A DNA stretch of 64,000 nucleotides from Bifidobacterium thermophilum (GCA_000741495.1 JGZV01000004.1:124001-188000), one strand, 5' to 3'. Shown: positions 48,664 through 57,726, numbered from the stretch's first letter. Numbers and translations: made by a program. Notes: generated by a model from the letters alone, not told the origin.

Positions 48664-49605
48664 ATGGTTCCACCTCGGACAGGACAGCAGTATCATCTCG
48701 TATTTGGCGCGTATGCGGCGACCATCACCGAACAGGGTGCGGCATTGCGTACGCTCACCTACCATGGCAAGCATGTCGTCGTGCCGTTCGACGAGGATGA
48801 TATTCCCAACTGTTGCCGCGGCCAGCTGTTGATTCCGTTCCCCAACCGTATCGAAGACGGCGAATACGAGTTCGAAGGCACCCGGTACGTGCTGCCGATC
48901 GACGAGCATGAGCGTCATAATGCGATTCACGGATACGGGTATCGCGCGTACTGGACGCTGTTGACTTCCACGGATACCGCCGTGAGCTTGCAGTGGCGGG
49001 CGCCCGCCCTTGAAGGGTATCCGTTCGACGTGCTGGTCACCGCGGATTACCGGCTTGACGCTCATGGCCTGTCACTGACACTCAGCGCGTTCAACAATGG
49101 GACGACGGATGCTCCGTGGGCCGCTGCGATGCACCCGTGGCTGGCGAACGGCGAGCATAGCACCGGCGACGCCATCGAGCAGGATAACGCCGCGTGTCAT
49201 CTTTGCGTCCCGGCCGACACGCATGTCATCGCCGACGACAGGCTGCTGCCACGCGACACGGAACCGGTGGACGGCACTCCGTACGATCTTCGCGACAATC
49301 CGACGCTTGCCGGACGTGCGTTCGACGACGCGTGGACTGACGTGCATCATGATGCCGACGGCATGGCATCCGCAGTGTTCACCCGACCTGACGGTATGGC
49401 GATTACGGTGAGCGGCGGCCCGAGCATCACCTCGTTCCAAGTGTGCACGGGAACCGGATTCCCCGAGGCGATCCGACCGCAAGGCGTGGCGGTGGAGCCG
49501 CAGACCGCGTATGCGAACGCGTTCCGCAGCGGCAACGATCTCATTGTCATCAAGCCCGGTGATACGAGCGTCACGCAAATCCGTATCAGCGCACAGCAGC
49601 TGTGA
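48664..49605 (+). CDS. Aldose 1-epimerase family protein
   Basis: 313 aa. Galactose-mutarotase fold with NRIEDGEYEFEGTRY near 58, HNAIHGYGYRAYW near 80-92 holding an active-site His, and a PQTAYANAF motif near 280. It interconverts alpha and beta anomers of hexoses. GATAGGAGACACC precedes the ATG. It stands alone and divergent from ispH. Confidence 0.9.
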   Translation: MVPPRTGQQYHLVFGAYAATITEQGAALRTLTYHGKHVVVPFDEDDIPNCCRGQLLIPFPNRIEDGEYEFEGTRYVLPIDEHERHNAIHGYGYRAYWTLLTSTDTAVSLQWRAPALEGYPFDVLVTADYRLDAHGLSLTLSAFNNGTTDAPWAAAMHPWLANGEHSTGDAIEQDNAACHLCVPADTHVIADDRLLPRDTEPVDGTPYDLRDNPTLAGRAFDDAWTDVHHDADGMASAVFTRPDGMAITVSGGPSITSFQVCTGTGFPEAIRPQGVAVEPQTAYANAFRSGNDLIVIKPGDTSVTQIRISAQQL

Positions 49606-49620
49606 ACGCACACCGCTGAC

Positions 49621-49649
49621 TTGTAAACGTCCCGCCGATGTGCGATAAT
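49621..49649 (+). promoter_or_regulatory. Promoter of the bL37 gene
   Basis: -35 TTGTAA at 49621, a 17-bp spacer and -10 GATAAT at 49644. An AAAGGAG ribosome site follows just before the ATG at 49687. Confidence 0.7.
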
Positions 49650-49686
49650 CCCGTAGGCTTACCAATCTTTAGCAAAGGAGTCCATT

Positions 49687-49762
49687 ATGGGTATGCGTGG
49701 ACGCAAGCGCAAGGCACGTCGCAAAAAAAGCCGCTAATCACGGCAAAAGGCCAAATGCCTGA
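49687..49762 (+). CDS. 50S ribosomal protein bL37, frame interrupted by one extra base
   Basis: The ATG at 49687 opens MGMRGRKRKARRKKSR and hits TAA at 49735. Removing one base at the A7 run (49723-49729) or the CC after it gives a 24-residue peptide ending ANHGKRPNA, with TGA at 49760-49762. That tail is what I remember of actinobacterial bL37, which is also 24 aa. Promoter, ribosome site and downstream terminator are intact, so the gene is expressed as RNA. Explanations are an assembly or sequencing error in a homopolymer, a strain mutation, or slippage restoring the frame; I cannot separate these. Confidence 0.7.
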
Positions 49763-49841
49763 GTTGCGCTGACGAATGTCGCGACACGCCGGTTTCACGG
49801 TGGCGGCATTCGCAACATCGCGTTGCAGCGACAGCTGTACG

Positions 49842-49881
49842 AAACCCCGCGGACGATGACAACCATCGCACGCGGGGTTTT
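49842..49881. terminator. Bidirectional terminator after bL37
   Basis: AAACCCCGCG and CGCGGGGTTT arms around an inner CGATG-ACAAC-CATCG stem, flanked by a T-run on the plus strand and a shorter one (TTTCG) on the minus strand. It also faces the anti-sigma gene at 50.0 kb. Confidence 0.8.
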
Positions 49882-50026
49882 CTTTACCTGTAAACCGATA
49901 CACAAACAACAACTCTGCCAGATCCCGTCGCCACTGGCGGGCATGCGCTCGGAAGCCACGTATCGGCGGACATGGGTACGCCGACGTCGACAGTGCCTGA
50001 CCGACTGTTTTCTTTCAGTATGCCAA

Positions 50027-50500
50027 TCAGCGCACGTCAGGATATGCGGGGAACGTCCAACCGCTGGGGAATGACAGGTCCGCAACCGTCACAACTTCCG
50101 TACCCGGCACGCGAACGTGACGCACCACTACGGCGCCGCCCGTCTGGTGCGCGGCATCCGGACACTGTGCACCGTCACCAGCCGGAATATCAGTATGCGT
50201 CTCAGCGTGCTCGCATTCCTCTTCACGGCAGCAAGCGTCGAGCGTGCGGTGCAACCGCTCAAACAGGCATTCGGGGGCCGTCTGTGGACGCAGGTATGCA
50301 CGCATCATGGCGATCAGTGCACGCTCCTGGGCATCGCAGCAGGAATCCGGGTTAAAACATTCATGGTCATCATGCGACATGGAATGGTGATGCTGCCCGT
50401 CAGGCGCCTCCATACTCGTGATATGCACGTCGGTGCGGGTCACGCCTTCATGCGTATGCCGGGTGATGGAGATATGGCTATGATGCTCGTACGTGTCCAT
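50027..50500 (-). CDS. Candidate zinc-binding anti-sigma factor (RsrA-like)
   Basis: 157 aa from the ATG at 50500 (GGAAGGAGTCGGC upstream). The N-terminus is unusually His-rich (HHSHISITRHTHEG, HHHSMSHDDH). A Cys-rich stretch follows, ECFNPDSCCDAQ, then PECLFERLHRTLDACCREEEC near 90-110. Gene order and the Cys/His pattern resemble RsrA-type thiol-sensing anti-sigma factors next to SigR/SigH, but the canonical HxxxCxxC is not exact. It lies 88 bp downstream of the sigma gene. It probably binds SigH and releases it on oxidation or metal change. Confidence 0.6.
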   Translation of the reverse strand: MDTYEHHSHISITRHTHEGVTRTDVHITSMEAPDGQHHHSMSHDDHECFNPDSCCDAQERALIAMMRAYLRPQTAPECLFERLHRTLDACCREEECEHAETHTDIPAGDGAQCPDAAHQTGGAVVVRHVRVPGTEVVTVADLSFPSGWTFPAYPDVR

Positions 50501-50588
50501 GCCGACTCCTTCCGCGCAACACCGACGGCCGCTTCTTCTCACAGATGACGTTTCTCATTATGACCTGTTCTCACGGATTGTGATGCCC

Positions 50589-51236
50589 TCAATGAGAAGA
50601 ATTCGCAACCGGCGAAGACGAGGCGCCTCGTGTGCCAGCCCGTTTATCCCCGCTGGCATACCCACGCTCTTTCGCATACGAGGCCAATTCCTGTTTGAGT
50701 TGGGTGCGCGCACGGTTGAGCCGGCTCATCACCGTACCGATTTTCACACCCTGCTCGTCAGCCACCTGCTGGTAGGATTTGCCGTCAATCGCAGCGTCAA
50801 TGAACACTTGCCGACGTTCAGGACTGAGCTTGTCCAGCGCCGCCATGATTTCTTCGGGAGCGTACGCGTCAAGATACTGCTGCTCGGCTGACTCCAACCC
50901 CTGCGAAGCATGTTCGGAGGCGGAGTAAATATCCCAGTCGTCATATTCCCCAGTGGCGTCGTTCGCACGCTGTGGACGACGTTTCGCTTTCGCATACTGG
51001 TTGAAATACGAGTTACGTTCGATGGTGGTCATCCACGCTTCGAAATTGCTGCCGGGTTTGAAACTGTCGAACGCTTTGAACCCCCGTTCAAAGGTGTCTT
51101 GGACCAAATCCTGCGCGTCATCGGGATTATTGGTCAGTTTCATTGCCTGACGGTAGAGCACGTTCACCGCGGGCATGGCGAGCTTTTCGAAGCGCTTGCG
51201 CTTCTCTTCCGTTGTTTCGTTCAGCTCGTTGCTCAC
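50589..51236 (-). CDS. sigH: RNA polymerase ECF sigma factor, SigR/SigH type
   Basis: 215 aa. Region 2 contains DDAQDLVQDTFERGFKAFDS near 40-60; region 4 contains LSPERRQVFIDAAIDGKSYQ, then QQVADEQGVKIGTVMSRLNRAR near 140-180. The segment between is long and acidic, and the last 25 residues are Ser/Gly/Ala-rich. It likely controls the thiol-oxidative stress regulon with the adjacent anti-sigma factor. No ribosome site of note precedes the ATG at 51236. Confidence 0.88.
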   Translation of the reverse strand: MSNELNETTEEKRKRFEKLAMPAVNVLYRQAMKLTNNPDDAQDLVQDTFERGFKAFDSFKPGSNFEAWMTTIERNSYFNQYAKAKRRPQRANDATGEYDDWDIYSASEHASQGLESAEQQYLDAYAPEEIMAALDKLSPERRQVFIDAAIDGKSYQQVADEQGVKIGTVMSRLNRARTQLKQELASYAKERGYASGDKRAGTRGASSSPVANSSH

Positions 51237-51344
51237 CCCACTATTCTATGACGTGTCATACACGGCGTTTCGTATTCTTGCGATGACGGCGAGCCGGATA
51301 CCGTACGCGTACGCTTGTCTGTTTGACAGCGCACAATACTCCAT

Positions 51345-52115
51345 ATGACTATGACGTATGACGCACTGATTGCGGCGCTGGAACACGCGCCGCAGCAAAC
51401 CGATGACACGCCGTTGGGCTCGTCATGGCTGCTTGGTTTCGATACTGAAACCACAGGAATCGCCGCCGGTCGCGATGCCATCGTGTCCGCGACCTTGGTG
51501 TTGCGCGACCCGCAGCAAGGCCATGATGGTGATGCTGAAGCCGAATGGATCATCAACCCGCATATGCGGATGAATCCAAAAGCGAGCGCGGTCAACGGGT
51601 TCACCGACGAATACCTCGCCGAGCATGGTATGGAGCCGACGGATGCGATCGACCAGATCGCACGAGCCATTGCCGCCGCTCAAGACAAGAACATCCCATT
51701 ACTGGCGTATAACGCTCCTTTCGACGTACACATGCTTGAAGGTGATTTGCATCGTTGGAACCTTCCCCAAGTCAGTGAACGGGCAGATTCGGCAGCAGCG
51801 TCATCGGGGCTTCTGGTCGTCGATCCGCTGGTTATCGATCGTGCGGTGTCCAAGCGTCGCGGCAAACGCACGCTGACGTTGACCACGGAATATTATGGCG
51901 TCGTCCCCACCGGGGATTTCCATAACGCTACCGCCGATACGGTCGCCGCGGTGGACTTGATCAAGCCGATGAGCACCCTGTACCCGCAGGTCGGCCATCT
52001 GACCATGGGCGAGCTCATGGAGTGGCAGCGTGAAGCGTATCGGTCTTGGCAGGAGTCCTTGAACCAGTGGTTGGAAAGCCGCGGCCGTATGCCGTCGCAT
52101 GAATCATGGTTGTAA
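51345..52115 (+). CDS. DnaQ-like 3'-5' exonuclease
   Basis: 256 aa of the DEDD superfamily. ExoI is LGFDTETTG near 30, ExoII LLAYNAPFDVHML near 120-132, and ExoIII HNATADTVAAVDLI near 193-206 with the His five residues before the Asp, so the catalytic set is complete. It is a stand-alone exonuclease, not fused to polymerase. It may proofread or degrade DNA ends. The ATG has CACAATACT just upstream and may be leaderless. Confidence 0.92.
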   Translation: MTMTYDALIAALEHAPQQTDDTPLGSSWLLGFDTETTGIAAGRDAIVSATLVLRDPQQGHDGDAEAEWIINPHMRMNPKASAVNGFTDEYLAEHGMEPTDAIDQIARAIAAAQDKNIPLLAYNAPFDVHMLEGDLHRWNLPQVSERADSAAASSGLLVVDPLVIDRAVSKRRGKRTLTLTTEYYGVVPTGDFHNATADTVAAVDLIKPMSTLYPQVGHLTMGELMEWQREAYRSWQESLNQWLESRGRMPSHESWL

Positions 52116-52244
52116 TTCCCGTTTTTGACGACTCACGCCCGCAACCGTCTCGGAATATTGGCGGCACGCGCCTGCACGGAACGCACACAGCCCAGCGTCT
52201 ACAATGATTGCGGGCAGACGGGGAACGATAAGAAAGGTTCGCTC

Positions 52245-53792
52245 ATGGCTTTGACTCTGGCTTCGGCCGCGCAACTGCTGCAGGAGCATCATCTGCTGCA
52301 TGAAATCATCCAGGCTGACCGTTGGACCCTGGATGCCAACGAATTCGAAGGTTCGCACACCCCGTTCTCTTCGGTCACCTATGACACACGCCAGGTGGGT
52401 GATGGCACGCTACTGTTCTGCAAGGGCGCGTTCCGCCCGGAATATCTTGACGGGATTGATGCGCGCGGGCTGGCGGCGTACGTGTCCGAAACCGAGTTCC
52501 ATGATCGCACTGCGGCCCCCGGATTGATTGTTTCCAACGTGCGCAAGGCGATGAGCCTGCTGTCCGCACAGTTCTACGACCGCCCGCAGGAGAAGCTGAC
52601 CGTGGTTGGCATCACCGGCACCAAAGGCAAGACCACGACCGCCTATTTCACCCATGCCGTGTTGAACGCGGTCAGTGGCGGCAAGGCCGCGCTGTTCTCG
52701 TCAGTCGACAACTGCGTGGACGGGCACACGTATGTGGAGTCCGATTTGACTACGCCGGAATCGTTGGACGCATTCCGCATGATGCGTGAGGCCGTCGAGC
52801 ATGGCATGCGTTATCTGGTCATGGAAGTGTCTTCCCAAGCGTACAAGGTCGATCGTGTGTATGGTCTCACGTTTGACATCGGGGCGTTCCTGAATGTTTC
52901 CCCCGACCATATCAGCCCGATCGAGCACCCGACATTCGAGGATTATTTGTGGTGCAAGCGGCAGATCGTCGACAACTGCCGTACCTTGGTGCTCGGCGCG
53001 GATGCGGATCATGCTGATCTGATCAGACAGCAGGCGGAACGCGATAACCGGAAGGTGATCTCCTTCGCGCTGCATGACACGGCTGCACACGCCACACCGG
53101 CGGATGTGACGGCAAGTCCCGTCGACGCCGGACATACGCGCTACCGGATTGAGACGGATGGTGCCGACTTGGGTACGTTCTCACTGGCGCTCGACGGTGA
53201 TTTCAACTATGCGAACGCCGCCGCGGCTGTCGCAATCATCCACGCGTTGGGGCTTGACGCATCACCGCAAGCACTGCACGCGATGGAGCGCGTGACAATC
53301 GCCGGGCGCATGGAACGGTTCGAAGACCCGTCAACGAATACCATCGCCATCGTCGACTACGCGCATAACGGGATTTCCACGACGGCATTGCTTGATTATG
53401 TCGATGAACGGTTCGGCGAGCGCCGCCCGTACATCACCTTGATCACCGGTTCCGCAGGCAACAAGGCATACGATCGCCGCAAGGAGATTGTCGAAGCTGC
53501 CCAGCACCGCATCAGCCGGTTCATCTTCACCGAAGAGGACACCAATACGGAACCCACGGAGGAGGTGTGCAAGCAGATGGCCGGCTATGTCACCGACCCG
53601 AATGTGACATCCGACATCATCGTGGACCGTGCGGAAGCCATTGAGACTGCCGCGCATGACGCGTTGCAGCATCCCAATCGCTGTGATGTCATTCTTGCCA
53701 TCGGCAAGGGCAATGAACGCTGGATCAAGCGACTGAACCGGCATATGCCGTATGAGGGCGATGACGCGCTGCTTGGCCAGTTGCTGGGATGA
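52245..53792 (+). CDS. murE: MurE-family UDP-MurNAc-tripeptide ligase
   Basis: 515 aa from the ATG at 52245 (AGAAAGG upstream). Mur ligase fold: ATP P-loop GITGTKGKTTTAYF near 120, central domain with MEVSSQAYKVDRVYG, C-terminal domain DYAHNG near 365. It adds the third amino acid of the peptidoglycan stem. The DNPR motif that selects diaminopimelate is absent; the equivalent place reads EEDTNTEP, so the substrate is probably L-Lys or L-Orn, as in bifidobacteria. It is 55 bp upstream of an ATP-grasp ligase, suggesting a shared wall-building role. Confidence 0.88.
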   Translation: MALTLASAAQLLQEHHLLHEIIQADRWTLDANEFEGSHTPFSSVTYDTRQVGDGTLLFCKGAFRPEYLDGIDARGLAAYVSETEFHDRTAAPGLIVSNVRKAMSLLSAQFYDRPQEKLTVVGITGTKGKTTTAYFTHAVLNAVSGGKAALFSSVDNCVDGHTYVESDLTTPESLDAFRMMREAVEHGMRYLVMEVSSQAYKVDRVYGLTFDIGAFLNVSPDHISPIEHPTFEDYLWCKRQIVDNCRTLVLGADADHADLIRQQAERDNRKVISFALHDTAAHATPADVTASPVDAGHTRYRIETDGADLGTFSLALDGDFNYANAAAAVAIIHALGLDASPQALHAMERVTIAGRMERFEDPSTNTIAIVDYAHNGISTTALLDYVDERFGERRPYITLITGSAGNKAYDRRKEIVEAAQHRISRFIFTEEDTNTEPTEEVCKQMAGYVTDPNVTSDIIVDRAEAIETAAHDALQHPNRCDVILAIGKGNERWIKRLNRHMPYEGDDALLGQLLG

Positions 53793-53847
53793 ATCAGTAT
53801 TCGACGACAACCTGTTTTTTCGATTCAACCGATTGAAGGAAAGCATT

Positions 53848-55092
53848 ATGGATTTTGACCCAATCGTCCTCGGCGGGGATACCCTCGGATATTCCTACGC
53901 ACGGGAACTTCACCGGTGTTATGGCAGCACGACAACGATGCTGGCCGGCGCAGACATCAAATATTCTTCAGCGAGCAGATTCACCGATTACCATACCATC
54001 GAAGACATCGACAAAGAACAACGGCTGATGGAATGGCTTCATGCCCATGCGGGCCATTTCGATGCGCAGCCCGTGGTCATCGCCGGAGCAAGCGACTGGC
54101 ACGTCCGCAACCTGTCGAAGCACAAACCGGAGCTGGAAGAACTGGGATATGTGATTCCGTATATCGACTTTGACCTCCTAGATGACATCACGCAAAAAGA
54201 CCGCTTCTATGCACGTTGCGACCGATTGGGTATCCCCTATCCGAAGACCATCGTCGTACCGTTCTCCGACTCCTACGATGATTCCGTGCTTGCCGGCACG
54301 TCAATGCGTGTCGCTCGCGAGAAGCGGGAACTATCCGGGCTGAACTATCCGCTCATCGCCAAGCCCTCAAACTCCGCCGACTGGCATTACGCCGATATCG
54401 CAGGAAAGAACAAAGTCTATATCGTTTCTTCCGAGGAAGAGCTGTTCTCGATTTACGATGCCGTCGCCGCGTCAAGCTACTCGCACGCCTTGCTGATTCA
54501 AGAGCGCTTGTCCGCAAGCGACGAGTCGCTGCACACGCTGACCACGTTCTCAGACGCCCACGGCACCGCCATCGTGGCGGTCAGCGGCGATGTCCTCGTG
54601 CAGGATCGGAGCGCCACAGGCATCGGCAACCCTCTGGTCATCATGTCTACAGGCAAACACCGTGATCTGCTCGAGGCCGCCGGACGTTTCCTTGCGGATA
54701 CCGGTTACGAGGGCTATGCCAATTTTGATGTTATGGATGATGCGGACGGCAATCCTCATTTCTTGGAAATCAACACCCGGCCCGGCAGGAACACCTACTA
54801 TGTCAGCCTTGCCGGATGCCCATTCGTCAGGCCTCTGATTGAGCATTTTGTCATGCGCCATGATTTGCATGAGGCCTTGTCCGCCCAAGAGCTCGCTGCG
54901 GATGACGATTTCCTGTTCACCATGGTTCCCCGCAGTGTCATTGATCATGAGACACATGGGGCCAAACATGATGCCGCAATGCGCATGTTCGATTCAGGCA
55001 ATTGGAGCAGCCCACTGCTATGCCGGGAGGATACCTTCAGGCAGCGTTTCTGGGGCCGCGTCAATTTCGAACATATGCGGTTCAAGTTCTGA
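53848..55092 (+). CDS. ATP-grasp carboxylate-amine ligase, candidate D-aspartate ligase
   Basis: 414 aa from the ATG at 53848 with GAAGGAAAG upstream. N-terminal FDPIVLGGDTLGYSYAREL resembles the opening of Enterococcus D-aspartate ligase. ATP-grasp features: PLIAKPSNSADWHYADIAGK near 170-190, YEGYANFDVMDDADG near 288-302 and FLEINTRPGRNTYY near 305-320 (the metal-binding Glu/Asn). Located directly after murE, it may attach D-Asp or a related residue to the side chain of the third stem residue to make the cross-bridge. The specific substrate is an inference. Confidence 0.8.
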   Translation: MDFDPIVLGGDTLGYSYARELHRCYGSTTTMLAGADIKYSSASRFTDYHTIEDIDKEQRLMEWLHAHAGHFDAQPVVIAGASDWHVRNLSKHKPELEELGYVIPYIDFDLLDDITQKDRFYARCDRLGIPYPKTIVVPFSDSYDDSVLAGTSMRVAREKRELSGLNYPLIAKPSNSADWHYADIAGKNKVYIVSSEEELFSIYDAVAASSYSHALLIQERLSASDESLHTLTTFSDAHGTAIVAVSGDVLVQDRSATGIGNPLVIMSTGKHRDLLEAAGRFLADTGYEGYANFDVMDDADGNPHFLEINTRPGRNTYYVSLAGCPFVRPLIEHFVMRHDLHEALSAQELAADDDFLFTMVPRSVIDHETHGAKHDAAMRMFDSGNWSSPLLCREDTFRQRFWGRVNFEHMRFKF

Positions 55093-55123
55093 ACATATTA
55101 TCCCTGCCAGATGAGGGCACCGA

Positions 55124-55165
55124 TCCGGTTTCTGTCTGCTACCGGTGTACCAGACAGAAACCGGA
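55124..55165. repeat. Inverted repeat 1 of three
   Basis: Perfect 15-bp arms beginning TCCGGTTTCTGTCTG, separated by 12 nt that contain ACCGGT. No T-run follows on either side. Confidence 0.85.
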
Positions 55166-55182
55166 CAGAATGAGTCTGGCAA

Positions 55183-55232
55183 CGGTCATTGTCGTCGCTG
55201 GTTCCGTTTTTCTCTGGCGACGACAATGACCG
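55183..55232. repeat. Inverted repeat 2 of three
   Basis: Perfect 16-bp arms CGGTCATTGTCGTCGC with complement, around an 18-nt T-rich loop. Confidence 0.85.
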
Positions 55233-55286
55233 CAGGGTCCCGTGGTGCCGAGACAGGAACGGAATACACCGCCGTCGACCCCATAA

Positions 55287-55329
55287 GCCTTGGTTCCTTG
55301 ACGGCATACGACCGTCAAGGAACCAAGGC
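55287..55329. repeat. Inverted repeat 3 of three
   Basis: Perfect 18-bp arms (GCCTTGGTTCCTTGACGG and complement) with a 7-nt loop CATACGA. It ends 6 bp before the folC stop codon. The three repeats occupy most of the 242-bp gap between convergent genes. Confidence 0.85.
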
Positions 55330-55334
55330 GGAGT

Positions 55335-56948
55335 TCAGGACCGATCTGTGTGCGATGACGTGCCGGAGGTACGCGCGTCAATAGTAAACTTGAGGCCCTC
55401 TTCGCCGGCGTTGAGAATCTCGTTGATCACATCGTCGGTTTCCGGTTTGCCGTCGGTGTCGCCGCTCTCGTCGGCAGTGCCAGTGGTATCGGCAGTGTCG
55501 CCGGCGGTGTCAGGCGAGACGACAGGCGGGTTGACGCGTTCGGCTTTCGGCTTGGCCAGATCGGTGGCCATATGCTCGGTCAGCAATGTCCTCGCGTCGC
55601 CCGCGGTGACGAAGCTGCCGCAAATCAGCACGCCGTGCCCGTAACCGACACCCAAGTCATCTTCCGCGTCGACCTTGTCGACGGCGGCCTGGATTGCGTC
55701 CGGAAGATCCTTGATGACAGTCACACGGTCCGGGCCGAACACGCGCACCGCGATCTTCTCCAAGTCTTCCGCAGGCATCACACGATCATGCCACGAATTC
55801 TCGGTGACGATAATCTCACTCAGGATCGGCTCAAGCACGCCAAGATACTCCTCGACCTGCTTGTCACCCATCATGGCGACCACGCCGACCAGTTGCTGGA
55901 AGCTGTAATTCTCCTCAATCGCGGCACGCAAGGACTGGGCCGCGTTGACGTTGTGCCCGCCATCGACGATGATTGTCGGGGATGTGCGGACCTGTTCGAT
56001 ACGACCCGGCACCTTCACACCGCCGAGCGCCTCATCGACCAGATCTTGGTCAAGCTGACCGTTGACCGGAATCACGGTTTCTGCTGCGGCAAGCGCTGCC
56101 AGGGCGTTATGCGCCTGATGCTCGCCGAATTTCGCGATCGGCACGTCGCGGTATTCGCCTTCCGGCGTGCGCAGCGTCGCCATCTGGCCGCCGACCGCGG
56201 GAACACGCGAAACGACTTCCATCTCCTCGCCATCACGGATAAGCGTGGCGTTATTGTGTTTCGCCGCGGCTTCGAGAATCGGCATGACTTGCTCGGCATG
56301 CGGCTGGCGCCCGATAATCGCCGCACAACCAGGCTTGATGATCCCCGCCTTCTCCGTGGCAATCTGCTCGACCGTATCGCCCAGCCACTGCATGTGATCC
56401 ATATCCACCGGGCCGATGATCGCGGCATCCGCATCCATGACGTTCGTCGCATCCCAGGCGCCCCCCATGCCGACCTCAAAAATCGCGACATCGACCGGGG
56501 CGTCGGCGAACTTCCAGATCGCCATCGAAGTCAGCACCTCGAAGAAGCTCATCGGCGGCTTGTTCTCCTGCTCCATCTTGCGGTCCACCAGCGCAACCAG
56601 ATCCTTGATCTGATCCCACGAGTCAATGAAATCGTCATCAGACAACTGCTGGCCGTCAATGGCGATCCGCTCGTTGATCTTCTCCAGATGCGGGGACGTG
56701 TACAAGCCGGTGCGCATACCATAGGCGCGGCAAATCGCCTCCGCCATGCGGGCAGTGGACCCCTTGCCGTTCGTACCGGTAACGTGAATGACGCGGAAAC
56801 TGTCCTGCGGATTACCCAGCAGGTCAACCATCATCTTCATACGGTCAAGATCAAGGTTCGTTTTATTATGCTCCGGTGGGCGCTTCATGATTTCACGCTC
56901 AACGTCACGGATGTTCTCGCCATTGCGATTCGGATGTTCAAACGACAT
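55335..56948 (-). CDS. folC: Folylpolyglutamate/dihydrofolate synthase FolC
   Basis: 537 aa. P-loop VTGTNGKGSTARMAEAI near 57 and GLYTSPHLEKINERI near 82, then FEVGMGGAWDATN near 152. The C-terminal domain contains DGGHNVNAAQSL. The final 80 residues form an Asp/Thr/Gly-rich, low-complexity tail absent from most homologues. It adds glutamates to folates. The ATG at 56948 lies near AGGAAAGAG; the upstream open frame is ignored. Confidence 0.9.
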   Translation of the reverse strand: MSFEHPNRNGENIRDVEREIMKRPPEHNKTNLDLDRMKMMVDLLGNPQDSFRVIHVTGTNGKGSTARMAEAICRAYGMRTGLYTSPHLEKINERIAIDGQQLSDDDFIDSWDQIKDLVALVDRKMEQENKPPMSFFEVLTSMAIWKFADAPVDVAIFEVGMGGAWDATNVMDADAAIIGPVDMDHMQWLGDTVEQIATEKAGIIKPGCAAIIGRQPHAEQVMPILEAAAKHNNATLIRDGEEMEVVSRVPAVGGQMATLRTPEGEYRDVPIAKFGEHQAHNALAALAAAETVIPVNGQLDQDLVDEALGGVKVPGRIEQVRTSPTIIVDGGHNVNAAQSLRAAIEENYSFQQLVGVVAMMGDKQVEEYLGVLEPILSEIIVTENSWHDRVMPAEDLEKIAVRVFGPDRVTVIKDLPDAIQAAVDKVDAEDDLGVGYGHGVLICGSFVTAGDARTLLTEHMATDLAKPKAERVNPPVVSPDTAGDTADTTGTADESGDTDGKPETDDVINEILNAGEEGLKFTIDARTSGTSSHTDRS

Positions 56949-57083
56949 ACCCGCTGGTCTCTTTCCTATGCCTTGATGGTCGTACGCCCGCCAGATGACG
57001 GAACGTGGATGCGTTCGAACCGGCAACACACCGATGCAAACGCGCTGCTTTTATTCTATGCGAATACCGGGCAACACCCGTGT

Positions 57084-57596
57084 TCAGCGCCCGCCGCGAA
57101 ATACCGCAGCCCGATCGCCCTGCTCGCGACGCTTGAGATAGTCACGGAAGACGGCCATACGCTCAACCGTGCTTTCAGCAAGCGGGCTGGGCAGATCATC
57201 CGGATCGAACCAGCCGACCTGGAGACTCTCCTCATCTCCCACGAACGGTTGCGCGTTGCCGCCCGGACGCAAGGAACACAGGAAGGAGTGATCCATATAC
57301 TGAGCTTGATCGCCATTGACGTAGGTGATTACGCGTTTACTGCTCGTGACCGACACCAAGTCGGTGACGACCGCATCCACGCCGGTTTCCTCCTTGATTT
57401 CGCGCACCGCGGTATCCGCCGGCTCCTCCCCCGGTTCGACGATTCCGTACACCAGCGCCCACTGACCGGTGTCCGAACGACGGCCAAGCAGCACGCGACC
57501 GGCATCGTCACGCACGTACGCGGTAATGCCGGTCAGCCATAGAAGGCTGTGCCCGATGGATTTGCGCAATTCGATAATGAAATCAGGTGTCGGCAT
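57084..57596 (-). CDS. Nudix hydrolase
   Basis: 170 aa. The Nudix box GIVEPGEEPADTAVREIKEE, followed by TGV, lies around 54-76 and is complete (GX5EX7REUXEEXGU pattern). GTGGAG precedes the ATG at 57596. It would hydrolyse a nucleoside diphosphate linked to another moiety; the substrate cannot be told. It is downstream of the aminopeptidase and 135 bp upstream of folC on the same strand. Confidence 0.9.
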   Translation of the reverse strand: MPTPDFIIELRKSIGHSLLWLTGITAYVRDDAGRVLLGRRSDTGQWALVYGIVEPGEEPADTAVREIKEETGVDAVVTDLVSVTSSKRVITYVNGDQAQYMDHSFLCSLRPGGNAQPFVGDEESLQVGWFDPDDLPSPLAESTVERMAVFRDYLKRREQGDRAAVFRGGR

Positions 57597-57726
57597 TGAT
57601 ACTCCACACTTCTTGTCAGGCGTACGATACACAATCCGTTGCACGGGCTACCAGTGCGATCGAGTGATGGCCCGCGCAACGGGTTGACGACAGGGGTGAA
57701 CCTTTACCCTGGTGATTCAGCAGAGT

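Noticed and set aside
55572-57542. A 656-aa plus-strand frame over folC and the Nudix gene
   Set aside because: Both minus-strand genes are intact and this frame runs through both and their gap, so it is a shadow.
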